From Hyphomicrobiaceae bacterium (GTDB taxonomy: Bacteria; Pseudomonadota; Alphaproteobacteria; Rhizobiales; Hyphomicrobiaceae), in NCBI GenBank assembly GCA_030655135.1, contig JAURWC010000081.1, forward strand, positions 1 through 64,000: a stretch of DNA of 64,000 bases, written 5' to 3'. The translations under genes were made by a program, and so were the position numbers. Under the pieces are notes generated by a model, which was given only the letters and a program-made list of their open reading frames with translations, ran no database searches and had not been told where the DNA came from. How positions within the stretch are numbered: position 1 is the stretch's first letter; every line of letters begins with the position of its first letter. Shown here piece after piece: positions 9,015 to 15,397 of this stretch.

Positions 9015-10351
9015 GCTAAAGCCTCCGCCGGCCACGAGGCGCGTGGTGCTGAGGCGGCCGGGAGATAAATGCGGCCGGATGGCTTCGCGACTATCCACGG
9101 CCGCATCCCGCCGCCCAGCGCCTCGGCTACGGCCAGACCTGCCTGCAACCCGTCTTCGTGAAAGCCTGACCCGAAGTAGGCCCCGCAGAACCACGTGCGG
9201 CGGGCACCCTGCAGGGTCCAAAGGCGCTGCTGGGCAGCGAGCGCCCGCGGATCGAATATCGGATGCGAGTACGTCTCGCGCAGATGCACGGCGTCCGTGC
9301 CGGGATCCCGGCTCGGGTTGAGTGTGACGAACAACGGCAGCGGGCCCGGAAGGCCCTGCAGCCGGTTCATCCAATACGTAACCGACAGCCGCCCACTTTC
9401 TCCGGTATAATTCCAGCTCGACCAGGCAGCCGGGCGTTTCGGCATGAAGCTCGGGTCCGAATGAAGGACCGCCTCATTGCGTTCGTAGCGGAAGGCAGAC
9501 AAGAGGCTACGTTCGGTCTCGTCCGCGTCGCTCAGTGAAGCCAGCGCCTCATCGGCGTGGCAGGCGAGGACAACGTGGTCGAAGCGTTCCATTGTGCCAT
9601 TCGTGTCGCGCAGTTCGATGCCGTCTGCCAGCCGCCTTATTGCCGAGACGCCGCAAGATGTGCGAATGCGGTCGCGGAATGCTTGTGAGAGCTTTCCAAT
9701 GTAGGAGCAGCTGCCACCTGCGACGGTGCGCCAGACAGGACGTCCGGTCAGCTGCAGCAGGCCATGATTAGCGCAGAACGCGATGAAGGATCGCGCGGGG
9801 TATTGCAGCATCGTGGCGGCCGGCGCCGACCAGATTGCTGCGGCCATGGGCAGTAAGTGGTCGTCGCGGAAGGGGGCACCATACCCGCCAGTCGCCAGGT
9901 AGCTCGACAACGTTACGTGGTCGCCAAGCTGTGGCCCATGGAGCGGCGCTTCGCGATAGAAACGCCGAATGTCGCGCAGCATGCTCCAGAACCGCGGGCT
10001 GACCGCATTTCGCCGCTGAGCAAACAGGCCCTTGAGATCTGTGCCCGAGTATTCCAGGCGCCCGTCGTTCAGCGATACTGCAAAGGACATTTCCGATGCA
10101 CGCGTGGCGACGCCCAGGTGGTCGAAGAGAGCCGTGAGATTGGGGTAGGCCGCCGTGTTGTAGACGATGAAACCTGTGTCGACGGCGATGGGGCCGGCCT
10201 TTGTCTGCACCATGGCCGTGTTGGTGTGCCCACCGACGCGGGCGTTTTTTTCAAACACCGTCACGTCGTGATGGCGGCTCAGCAGCCACGCAGCCGACAG
10301 GCCGGAGATCCCCGTCCCCGCGACCGCAATCTTCAATCGGCGGTGTGGCAA
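9011..10351 (-). CDS. FAD-dependent amine-oxidase-like oxidoreductase (COG2907 type)
   Basis: Rossmann FAD motif near the N-terminus: AVAGTGISGLSAAWLLS, then VFEKNARVGGHTNT; the C-terminal FAD motif is GAYFGSGFHEDGLQAG. These define the NAD/FAD-binding flavin amine-oxidase-like family found beside DUF1365 and cyclopropane synthase genes. The start is a TTG (10351), since an in-frame stop lies a short way upstream and no ATG is available. It leads the leftward operon and lies behind the ECF-type promoter at 10438-10465. In R. sphaeroides a homologous flavoprotein belongs to the RpoE regulon, and furan-fatty-acid synthesis there uses a flavin-dependent desaturation step. I infer a role in oxidising methylated or unsaturated acyl chains. 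Confidence 0.88.
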   Translation of the reverse strand: MPHRRLKIAVAGTGISGLSAAWLLSRHHDVTVFEKNARVGGHTNTAMVQTKAGPIAVDTGFIVYNTAAYPNLTALFDHLGVATRASEMSFAVSLNDGRLEYSGTDLKGLFAQRRNAVSPRFWSMLRDIRRFYREAPLHGPQLGDHVTLSSYLATGGYGAPFRDDHLLPMAAAIWSAPAATMLQYPARSFIAFCANHGLLQLTGRPVWRTVAGGSCSYIGKLSQAFRDRIRTSCGVSAIRRLADGIELRDTNGTMERFDHVVLACHADEALASLSDADETERSLLSAFRYERNEAVLHSDPSFMPKRPAAWSSWNYTGESGRLSVTYWMNRLQGLPGPLPLFVTLNPSRDPGTDAVHLRETYSHPIFDPRALAAQQRLWTLQGARRTWFCGAYFGSGFHEDGLQAGLAVAEALGGGMRPWIVAKPSGRIYLPAASAPRASWPAEALA

Positions 10352-10437
10352 ACCCTGTCGTTGCTCTGTGATCGGACCACCCGTCAGATGTTCTGGCTAG
10401 ACATTCTTTCCCCGGTACGAGGCCTAGCTACCTGTGG

Positions 10438-10465
10438 CATACGTGCCAACATTGCTGTTGGATCA
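10438..10465 (-). promoter_or_regulatory. ECF (RpoE/ChrR-type) promoter for the flavoprotein-DUF1365-cfa operon
   Basis: Read on the minus strand: -35 TGATCCA (10465-10459), 15-base spacer, -10 CGTATG (10443-10438). TGATCC is the -35 core known for R. sphaeroides sigma-E targets. An identical arrangement runs in the opposite direction at 10468-10495, and the two -35 boxes are only two bases apart. Confidence 0.75.
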
Positions 10466-10467
10466 CG

Positions 10468-10495
10468 AGATCCAGATTGCACCAACGGCCGTATG
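10468..10495 (+). promoter_or_regulatory. ECF (RpoE/ChrR-type) promoter for the rpoE-chrR operon
   Basis: -35 AGATCCA (10468-10474), 15-base spacer, -10 CGTATG (10490-10495). This is the mirror image of the leftward promoter, with the same spacer and the same -10 box. It would give sigma-factor autoregulation, with a leader of about 125 bases before the rpoE ATG at 10627. Confidence 0.72.
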
Positions 10496-10626
10496 ATTGG
10501 CAAACGGAGTGAAGGAAACGATGCGCTATCCTGATCGGGAGAGTGCGGCGGGAGAAGGCTTAGGGTCCAATGCTGTGTTCGGCGCACCAAGCTTGGCCAA
10601 TAGCGGCGCCTCAGCGCTACGCACCC

Positions 10627-11184
10627 ATGGCTGACAACGAAACAACAAGCCATTCGCGCTTGATCGAGCGGGTCGCTGCCAATCAGGACCGGCATGCCTT
10701 CATGTTGTTGTTTGCCTTTTTTGGCCCGCGCGTGAAGGGCTTCATGATGCGCTCAGGCGCGAGCGATGCCTATGCAGAGGAGCTGGCGCAGGAGACGTTG
10801 CTGACCGTTTGGCGAAAGGCGCAGACGTTCGACGCCAGCCGGGCGAGCGCATCGACCTGGATTTTTACAATCGCGCGTAACCTGCGCATCGACGGTTTGC
10901 GGCGGGAAAAACTGGCGGCCAACGCCCAGGCCCAGTTGGACGTGCTGGACCTGGATGTGGAACGGCCCGACCAGACGCTGAATTCGGTAGAGCGGGCGGA
11001 GCGATTGCGTGCCGCCCTGAGCGGGCTCAGTCCTGACCAGCTTGATCTGGTGCGGCTGTCGTTTTTCGAAGACAAGCCTCATCCCGAAATTGCGAAGGCA
11101 CTGAATATTCCGTTGGGCACGGTCAAATCTCGCCTGCGGCGGAGCATGATGCTGCTCCGCGAGATCCTGGAGGATCTCAAATGA
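10627..11184 (+). CDS. rpoE: ECF sigma factor RpoE (ChrR-regulated, ECF11-like)
   Basis: A 185-residue sigma-70 family factor with only regions 2 and 4. Region 2 shows FMLLFAFFGPRVKGFMMRSG, the ELAQETLLTVWRKAQTFD core and STWIFTIARNLRIDGLRRE. Region 4 shows LRAALSGLSPDQLDLVRLSFFEDKPHPEIAKALNIPLGTVKSRLRRS. ATG 10627 (MADNETTSHS) is chosen; the open frame reaches 10570 but adds an unlikely sequence. The next gene is a ChrR anti-sigma factor overlapping by ATGA, which identifies this as the singlet-oxygen-responsive RpoE type. It should direct transcription from the promoters at 10438-10495 and probably the one at 15088-15114. Confidence 0.93.
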   Translation: MADNETTSHSRLIERVAANQDRHAFMLLFAFFGPRVKGFMMRSGASDAYAEELAQETLLTVWRKAQTFDASRASASTWIFTIARNLRIDGLRREKLAANAQAQLDVLDLDVERPDQTLNSVERAERLRAALSGLSPDQLDLVRLSFFEDKPHPEIAKALNIPLGTVKSRLRRSMMLLREILEDLK

Positions 11185-11822
11185 CGATCAGGCATCACCC
11201 CGACATCGCCACTCTTGGATCGTTCGGATTCGGCACGCTGGACAAGGCCCGCGCGTTTGTCGTCGCAGCGCACGTCACCAGCTGCGCGAAATGCAAGGCG
11301 ATGGTGAGAGGCTTTGAAGAGACCGGCGGTGTGGTTCTGGAAGACCTGGAGCCTGCTCCGTTGTCGATGGGCGCCGGCGAGGCGATGCTGGACATGGTGT
11401 TGCATGGTGCTGACGCAGACCGCCGGACGGCCGAACCGCGCCTCGCTGAGGTCGACTTGCGTACCGTGTTGTCGACATTCGACGAAGGCCCGTGGCGCTG
11501 GCTTGGGCCGGGCGTACACTATAAGCCGTTGACGACTGCTCCGGCCGGGGAGGCTCGGCTGTTCCTGCTCAAAGCCGAACCGGGAACGAGTTTGCCGGAA
11601 CATACGCACAGCGGAACGGAGCTGACCTTGATCCTGCGCGGCGCGTTCTCGCATAGTGGGGGCCGGTTTGGACCGGGCGATCTTGAGGAGGCAGATTCGA
11701 GCGTCGAACACCAACCGGTGGTGGACGATGGCGACGTTTGCATTTGCCTCGTTGCGATGGATGGACAGTTGCGGCTGACGGGGTTTATGGGGCGCCTGCT
11801 CCAGCCTTTCGTGAGGCTTTGA
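11181..11822 (+). CDS. chrR: Anti-sigma factor ChrR (zinc-binding ZAS plus cupin domain)
   Basis: Holds RpoE inactive and releases it in response to singlet oxygen or organic peroxides. The N-terminal zinc anti-sigma domain has H6, H31, C35 and C38 (HVTSCAKC). The C-terminal cupin domain has H141, H143, E147 (HTHSGTE) and H177. To my recollection these positions coincide residue for residue with the zinc ligands described for R. sphaeroides ChrR, which is also 213 residues long, so the metal sites look fully intact. C187 and C189 (CIC) are likewise present. Start ATG overlaps the rpoE stop (ATGA), so the pair is translationally coupled. Confidence 0.95.
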   Translation: MTIRHHPDIATLGSFGFGTLDKARAFVVAAHVTSCAKCKAMVRGFEETGGVVLEDLEPAPLSMGAGEAMLDMVLHGADADRRTAEPRLAEVDLRTVLSTFDEGPWRWLGPGVHYKPLTTAPAGEARLFLLKAEPGTSLPEHTHSGTELTLILRGAFSHSGGRFGPGDLEEADSSVEHQPVVDDGDVCICLVAMDGQLRLTGFMGRLLQPFVRL

Positions 11823-11835
11823 TCTTAGGCATGCG

Positions 11836-12666
11836 TTGGTGATCATCACAGCTGGTCTGCTAGGCATCGCGCTCGCCGTTCTTTCGGTTGCGCTCTCGCT
11901 TGTCATGGCGTTGGCGTGGGCCGTGCAACAGCGCACCGGCAATTCCGGTTGGGTCGATACCGTGTGGACATTCGGCCTGGGCGCGATCGGGATCGCGGCT
12001 GCTCTGTGGCCGGACCCGGCGGCCGCCAGCGGGCGGCAGTGGCTGATTGCAGTGCTGATCGCGGCCTGGGCATTGCGGCTGGGCGGGCACATCGCGCACC
12101 GCTCTTCTGGCATCGCCGACGATCCACGTTACGCGCAGTTGATCAAGGGCTGGGGGGCGGACGCCAGCCGCCAGATGTTTATCCTGCTGCAGAAGCAGGC
12201 TGTCGTGTCGATCCCGCTGGTGATGACCGTCTTCCTCGCAGCACATAATCCGGAACAGCTGTGGTGCGCACTCGACGTCGCAGCCGTTTTGCTGTTTGCC
12301 GTGGCGGCGGCAGGCGAAGCGCTGGCCGATCATCAACTGCGCGGCTTCCGCAGCCGGCACGCGCAGCGCACGGCCGTCTGCGACGAAGGGCTTTGGGCCT
12401 GGTCTCGGCATCCCAACTATTTCTTCGAGTGGCTCATGTGGGTCGCCTTCGCGCTGCTCGCCATTGGATCGACGCCGTTCGGGTGGCTTGCGCTGGCGGG
12501 ACCGCTGGCGATTTATTGGTTGCTGACGCAGGTATCCGGCATTCCGCCGTTGGAGGAGCACATGCTACGCACGCGCGGGGAAGCATTCCGCCGCTACCAG
12601 GCGCGGACAAGCGCATTCTTTCCGTTGCCACCGCGCCGCGCTGCCGCAACCGGAACGCGCTCATGA
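11836..12666 (+). CDS. DUF1295 (steroid 5-alpha-reductase-like) membrane protein
   Basis: A polytopic inner-membrane protein with about six hydrophobic segments and the family hallmark WAWSRHPNYFFEWLMW, followed by GIPPLEEHMLRTRGEAFRRYQ. Members are related to isoprenylcysteine methyltransferases and steroid 5-alpha-reductases; the substrate is unknown in bacteria, though context points to lipids. Start TTG 11836 has AGG six bases upstream; GTG 11839 directly follows as an alternative. It is 13 bases after chrR and its stop overlaps the next gene's start (ATGA), so it belongs to the rpoE-chrR transcript. Confidence 0.88.
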   Translation: MVIITAGLLGIALAVLSVALSLVMALAWAVQQRTGNSGWVDTVWTFGLGAIGIAAALWPDPAAASGRQWLIAVLIAAWALRLGGHIAHRSSGIADDPRYAQLIKGWGADASRQMFILLQKQAVVSIPLVMTVFLAAHNPEQLWCALDVAAVLLFAVAAAGEALADHQLRGFRSRHAQRTAVCDEGLWAWSRHPNYFFEWLMWVAFALLAIGSTPFGWLALAGPLAIYWLLTQVSGIPPLEEHMLRTRGEAFRRYQARTSAFFPLPPRRAAATGTRS

Positions 12667-13682
12667 TTGCGTCTGCGGTGGCTCTGGCTGAACGGGTGCC
12701 GTTGCCGGACGCTGTGACGCGGGCGGCAATCAGCTTTCTCGTCGGCCGGACGGATCGGGGGCTGCGCGGCCTCGACCAAACAGCGACGCGCGACTTCGCC
12801 AAGGCCATGCCGGGCTTTGCCATCGCCGAACACACCGATGCGGCCAATGCACAGCACTACGAGGTGCCGGCTGAGTTCTTCCAGCATGTGCTTGGGCCGC
12901 ATATGAAATATTCGTCGTGCTACTACGAGGCCGGCGACACCCTCGCTGGCGCCGAGGCCCGGGCGTTGGCGCTGACATCCGCGCACGCAGATTTGCACGA
13001 CGGCCAACAGATCCTCGAGCTTGGCTGCGGATGGGGCTCGCTCTCGCTCTGGATGGCGGAGCACTTTCCGGGTGCCAGCATAACGGCGGTCTCGAATTCG
13101 GCGTCGCAGCGTGCGGCGATCGAGGCTGACGCCCGCGACCGCGGTCTGGGCAACCTCAAGGTCGTCACGGCGGATATCAACGTGTTCGAGCCGGATCGCG
13201 TGTTCGATCGGATCGTTTCGGTGGAGATGTTCGAGCATCTGGCCAACTGGGCGGCGATCCTCGGCAGGGCGCGGCGGTGGCTAAAGCCTGACGGCCGGCT
13301 TTTCCTGCATGTCTTTTCGCACGACGTGGCGCCCTATCGCTTCGATCATACGAACGAGGCGGATTTCATCGCCCAGCACTTCTTCACCGGTGGCATCATG
13401 CCCAGCCACGACCTCATCGGGCAGTTCGCCGATAGCTTCACGGTGGAGCAGCAGTGGCGATGGAGCGGCGAGCACTATGCGATGACGGCGCGGGACTGGC
13501 TGAGGAACTTCGACGCCAATCAGGGTGCGATCATTCAGGTGCTAGGCGGTGTTTATGGCGCCGACGCGCTGTTGTGGCAGCGCCGGTGGCGGCTGTTCTT
13601 TCTGGCGACCGAAGGGCTGTTTGGATATCGCGGCGGTGGCCCGTGGGGCGTCAGCCATTACCGGCTGCGCCCCACGGCCTGA
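12663..13682 (+). CDS. Second cyclopropane-synthase-like SAM methyltransferase
   Basis: COG2230-type methyltransferase of 339 residues: HYEVPAEFFQHVLGPHMKYS (the acyl-substrate region), motif I ILELGCGWGSLSLWMAEHF, then DRIVSVEMFEHLANW and FIAQHFFTGGIMP. It is shorter than the other copy (400 residues) because it lacks most of the N-terminal lipid-binding region. The start at 12663 overlaps the DUF1295 stop (ATGA); a much longer frame upstream is a shadow of the DUF1295 gene. Being in the rpoE-chrR operon, it may catalyse plain methylation of unsaturated acyl chains, as UfaM does in furan-fatty-acid synthesis, and not cyclopropanation. That assignment is inference. Confidence 0.85.
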   Translation: MIASAVALAERVPLPDAVTRAAISFLVGRTDRGLRGLDQTATRDFAKAMPGFAIAEHTDAANAQHYEVPAEFFQHVLGPHMKYSSCYYEAGDTLAGAEARALALTSAHADLHDGQQILELGCGWGSLSLWMAEHFPGASITAVSNSASQRAAIEADARDRGLGNLKVVTADINVFEPDRVFDRIVSVEMFEHLANWAAILGRARRWLKPDGRLFLHVFSHDVAPYRFDHTNEADFIAQHFFTGGIMPSHDLIGQFADSFTVEQQWRWSGEHYAMTARDWLRNFDANQGAIIQVLGGVYGADALLWQRRWRLFFLATEGLFGYRGGGPWGVSHYRLRPTA

Positions 13683-14375
13683 TCAGTGCCCGACGTAGCC
13701 CGGCAAGCCCGCCGCCGCTGCGGAGCGCGCCAGTTTCCGCCCCAGGATCACGGCGCGCTCGTAGTCGTCAGTGACGAGGTGCGACGGGATTGTGGTGCGG
13801 AAGAACTCCGCCCAGCGGAATTCCGAGTATGGGGCACGGGTCTTCTTGAAGCCGCCCGCCTCGCGAACCGACCAGGCAAGGTCGCGATACACATCGGCCT
13901 TCAAGCTATTGATCGCGCGCGGCATGCGCGATAGCGCCACGCGGCTGCCGGTCTCGTCGAATGGATAAACGAGACCCTGCGTTTCCATCGCAGCCCAAAA
14001 TTGCTTCGGGCTGAGATCGGAATAATCGTCGATAATCTGAACAAAGGCGTTCGTCACCCGGCTCTGCAGCAGCGCCAGGCTCAGGTGGTGGTGGTCGACG
14101 ATGTAGAGTTCTTGGCCCGGACCGTAGACGGCAGGGATCGGCCGGCGTTCCAGATAACGGCCCATCTTGCGGCGTTTGCGGGCGCCTAATCGTTTGCGCT
14201 TGGCCGCCACCGCACGCATGCCAACTGCAACCTGCGTCGGCCGCAAGCTGTCGATGGGTACGATGATGGGATCGGAGGGAAGCCCTTGGGCCGCGCGACG
14301 GCGCGGCTGAGGCGGTAGAGTTGTCGAAGACAAAGTGAGCCGTGGAGACGGCTTATGCGAGGCACGAGAGGCCAT
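13683..14375 (-). CDS. ParB/Srx-like nuclease-fold protein (ParBc_2 family)
   Basis: The fold is suggested by PIIVPIDSLRPTQVAVGMRAV, then ELYIVDHHHLSLALLQSRV, the signature of putative ParB-like nucleases (PF08857-type). The N-terminal 40 residues are basic and Pro/Ser-rich. ATG 14375 (MASRASHKP) is preferred, with ACAGGATCT upstream. It is convergent with the methyltransferase gene, with the two stop codons abutting, and is not part of the RpoE cluster by orientation. Function is unknown: no partner ParA or methyltransferase is present, so a plasmid-partition role is unlikely. Confidence 0.75.
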   Translation of the reverse strand: MASRASHKPSPRLTLSSTTLPPQPRRRAAQGLPSDPIIVPIDSLRPTQVAVGMRAVAAKRKRLGARKRRKMGRYLERRPIPAVYGPGQELYIVDHHHLSLALLQSRVTNAFVQIIDDYSDLSPKQFWAAMETQGLVYPFDETGSRVALSRMPRAINSLKADVYRDLAWSVREAGGFKKTRAPYSEFRWAEFFRTTIPSHLVTDDYERAVILGRKLARSAAAAGLPGYVGH

Positions 14376-14510
14376 CGGAGATCCTGTCACGAACGCAACA
14401 CACAACGTGAACAGCCTTATTAAGCCCCTCTTAAACTTAAGATCGGGTAAATTTTCCCGCCGAGCGCGAAACGCCCTGGAAATAATTGCAGAGGCATCGG
14501 CGCGCCTGGT

Positions 14511-14912
14511 TCAGCGCGTAAGCGTCGACGCCCAGTAGCCTGCGGCCGAAGCTAAAGCAGCAACAGCTGCACCGTAAGCCATGTCGATGAGGGTGATCTG
14601 CAGCGTCCAGTTGCGCAGCGTGGCGAAGTTGGTGAGATCATAAGTGGCGTAGGCAAAAAAGCCGAACAGCGCACCGTATAACAGCGCCGTACCGATCGAC
14701 CCGGCCTTGATGGCGGGGTCGATGGCGAAGATCGTCAGGCCCACCGGAAACAAGAGATAGAATGCTGCCGCTGGACCGAGCCGGACGTCGGGTGTCAAAA
14801 TATCGCCCAGGGTCGGCTTGTACAGCTGGCTGCCCATGAAATAGAGCCAAGCGCCGTCGACCACCGCGAAAACAACCAGAGCCGCAACGTAAGGAGCAAG
14901 GTATCCCATCAT
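14511..14912 (-). CDS. DUF2177 family membrane protein
   Basis: A 133-residue, four-helix membrane protein (GYLAPYVAALVVFAVVDGAW, then the family pattern YLLFPVGLTIFAI and YGALFGFFAYATYDLTNFAT). DUF2177 genes often lie among cyclopropane synthase and DUF1295 genes in alphaproteobacteria. The ATG at 14912 overlaps the stop of a small upstream gene (ATGA); a second ATG follows at 14909. The frame is open to 15101 but that stretch encodes the small gene in another frame. An ECF-like promoter lies upstream of the pair. Confidence 0.85.
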   Translation of the reverse strand: MMGYLAPYVAALVVFAVVDGAWLYFMGSQLYKPTLGDILTPDVRLGPAAAFYLLFPVGLTIFAIDPAIKAGSIGTALLYGALFGFFAYATYDLTNFATLRNWTLQITLIDMAYGAAVAALASAAGYWASTLTR

Positions 14913-15052
14913 CCCCGACCGCGCTGGCGTTGGCGGCCGGCCTGGCGCACTGGGATAGGCTTGGGAACCAAGCCACCCGAGAGACGCGAAATCAAATAAT
15001 ACGCGGCGCCCAACAGCGCCAAGTTCAAGCAGATCAGTGATGCGATTGTCAT
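14909..15052 (-). CDS. Small (47-residue) membrane protein upstream of DUF2177
   Basis: Translates as MTIASLICLNLALLGAAYYL followed by ISRLSGGLVPKPIPVRQAGR and a basic tail: one N-terminal transmembrane helix and a positively charged cytoplasmic end. Its TGA overlaps the ATG of the DUF2177 gene as ATGA, which is strong evidence for a real coupled gene. GGTGGA lies about nine bases upstream of the ATG. It is preceded by an ECF-type promoter at 15088-15114, about 36 bases away. No family recognised; a possible small partner or leader for DUF2177. Confidence 0.6.
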   Translation of the reverse strand: MTIASLICLNLALLGAAYYLISRLSGGLVPKPIPVRQAGRQRQRGRG

Positions 15053-15087
15053 TTGCGTCAATCCACCCGTTCAGCTTCGCCTGCAAT

Positions 15088-15114
15088 AATACGTGAACCA
15101 AGCCGAAAGGATCC
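15088..15114 (-). promoter_or_regulatory. Third ECF (RpoE-type) promoter-like site
   Basis: Minus strand: GGATCCT (15114-15108), 14-base spacer, CGTATT (15093-15088). It shares the GATCC and CGTAT cores of the two promoters at 10438-10495, with a spacer one base shorter. It reads into the small membrane protein and the DUF2177 gene, so this pair is probably also under RpoE. Confidence 0.5.
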
Positions 15115-15142
15115 CATCGGCACGTAATTTTCTGAGATGGGC

Positions 15143-15168
15143 AAAAAAATGCCCGGCCGAAGCCGGGC
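15143..15168 (-). terminator. Rho-independent terminator, minus strand
   Basis: Stem GCCCGGC (15168-15162) / GCCGGGC (15157-15151), CGAA-type tetraloop, followed on the minus strand by A then seven Ts (15149-15143). No protein gene ends here on this strand. Confidence 0.8.
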
Positions 15169-15250
15169 TAGAAGGAGACGATATCCCTGCGTGGTGGCAG
15201 ACAACGCAAAGGCGTGCTCCTCTGAGTCTGATACGGGCGGAACGTATCAC
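15143..15250 (-). ncRNA. Candidate small RNA with intrinsic terminator
   Basis: Minus strand. A perfect hairpin GATACG/CGTATC (15248-15230, 7-base loop) is followed by a short ACGC/GCGT hairpin (15215-15204), an unpaired CTCCTTC stretch that could pair with a ribosome binding site, and a strong terminator hairpin ending in seven Ts. No minus-strand gene precedes this terminator: pepN, the next gene to the right, is on the other strand. An independent short transcript of roughly 105 bases is therefore the simplest reading. The 5' end is a guess, no clear promoter was identified and no RNA family was recognised. Confidence 0.4.
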
Positions 15251-15397
15251 TGGTTTTGGGCTTGGGAAGGAAAATCCGCGGCTGAGTTTCTACCCGTGGC
15301 GGGATGACGGATCGGATCGAGCAGCCTAGACTGAGGCGAATGCACCCTTCGGGCAGCCTCCCGGCGCCATGCCGCCAGCACTCCGGCAGAAAGCTCC

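Noticed and set aside
12261-12662. Upstream extension of the second methyltransferase
   Set aside because: It is an out-of-frame reading of the DUF1295 gene; the ATGA overlap at 12663 marks the true start.
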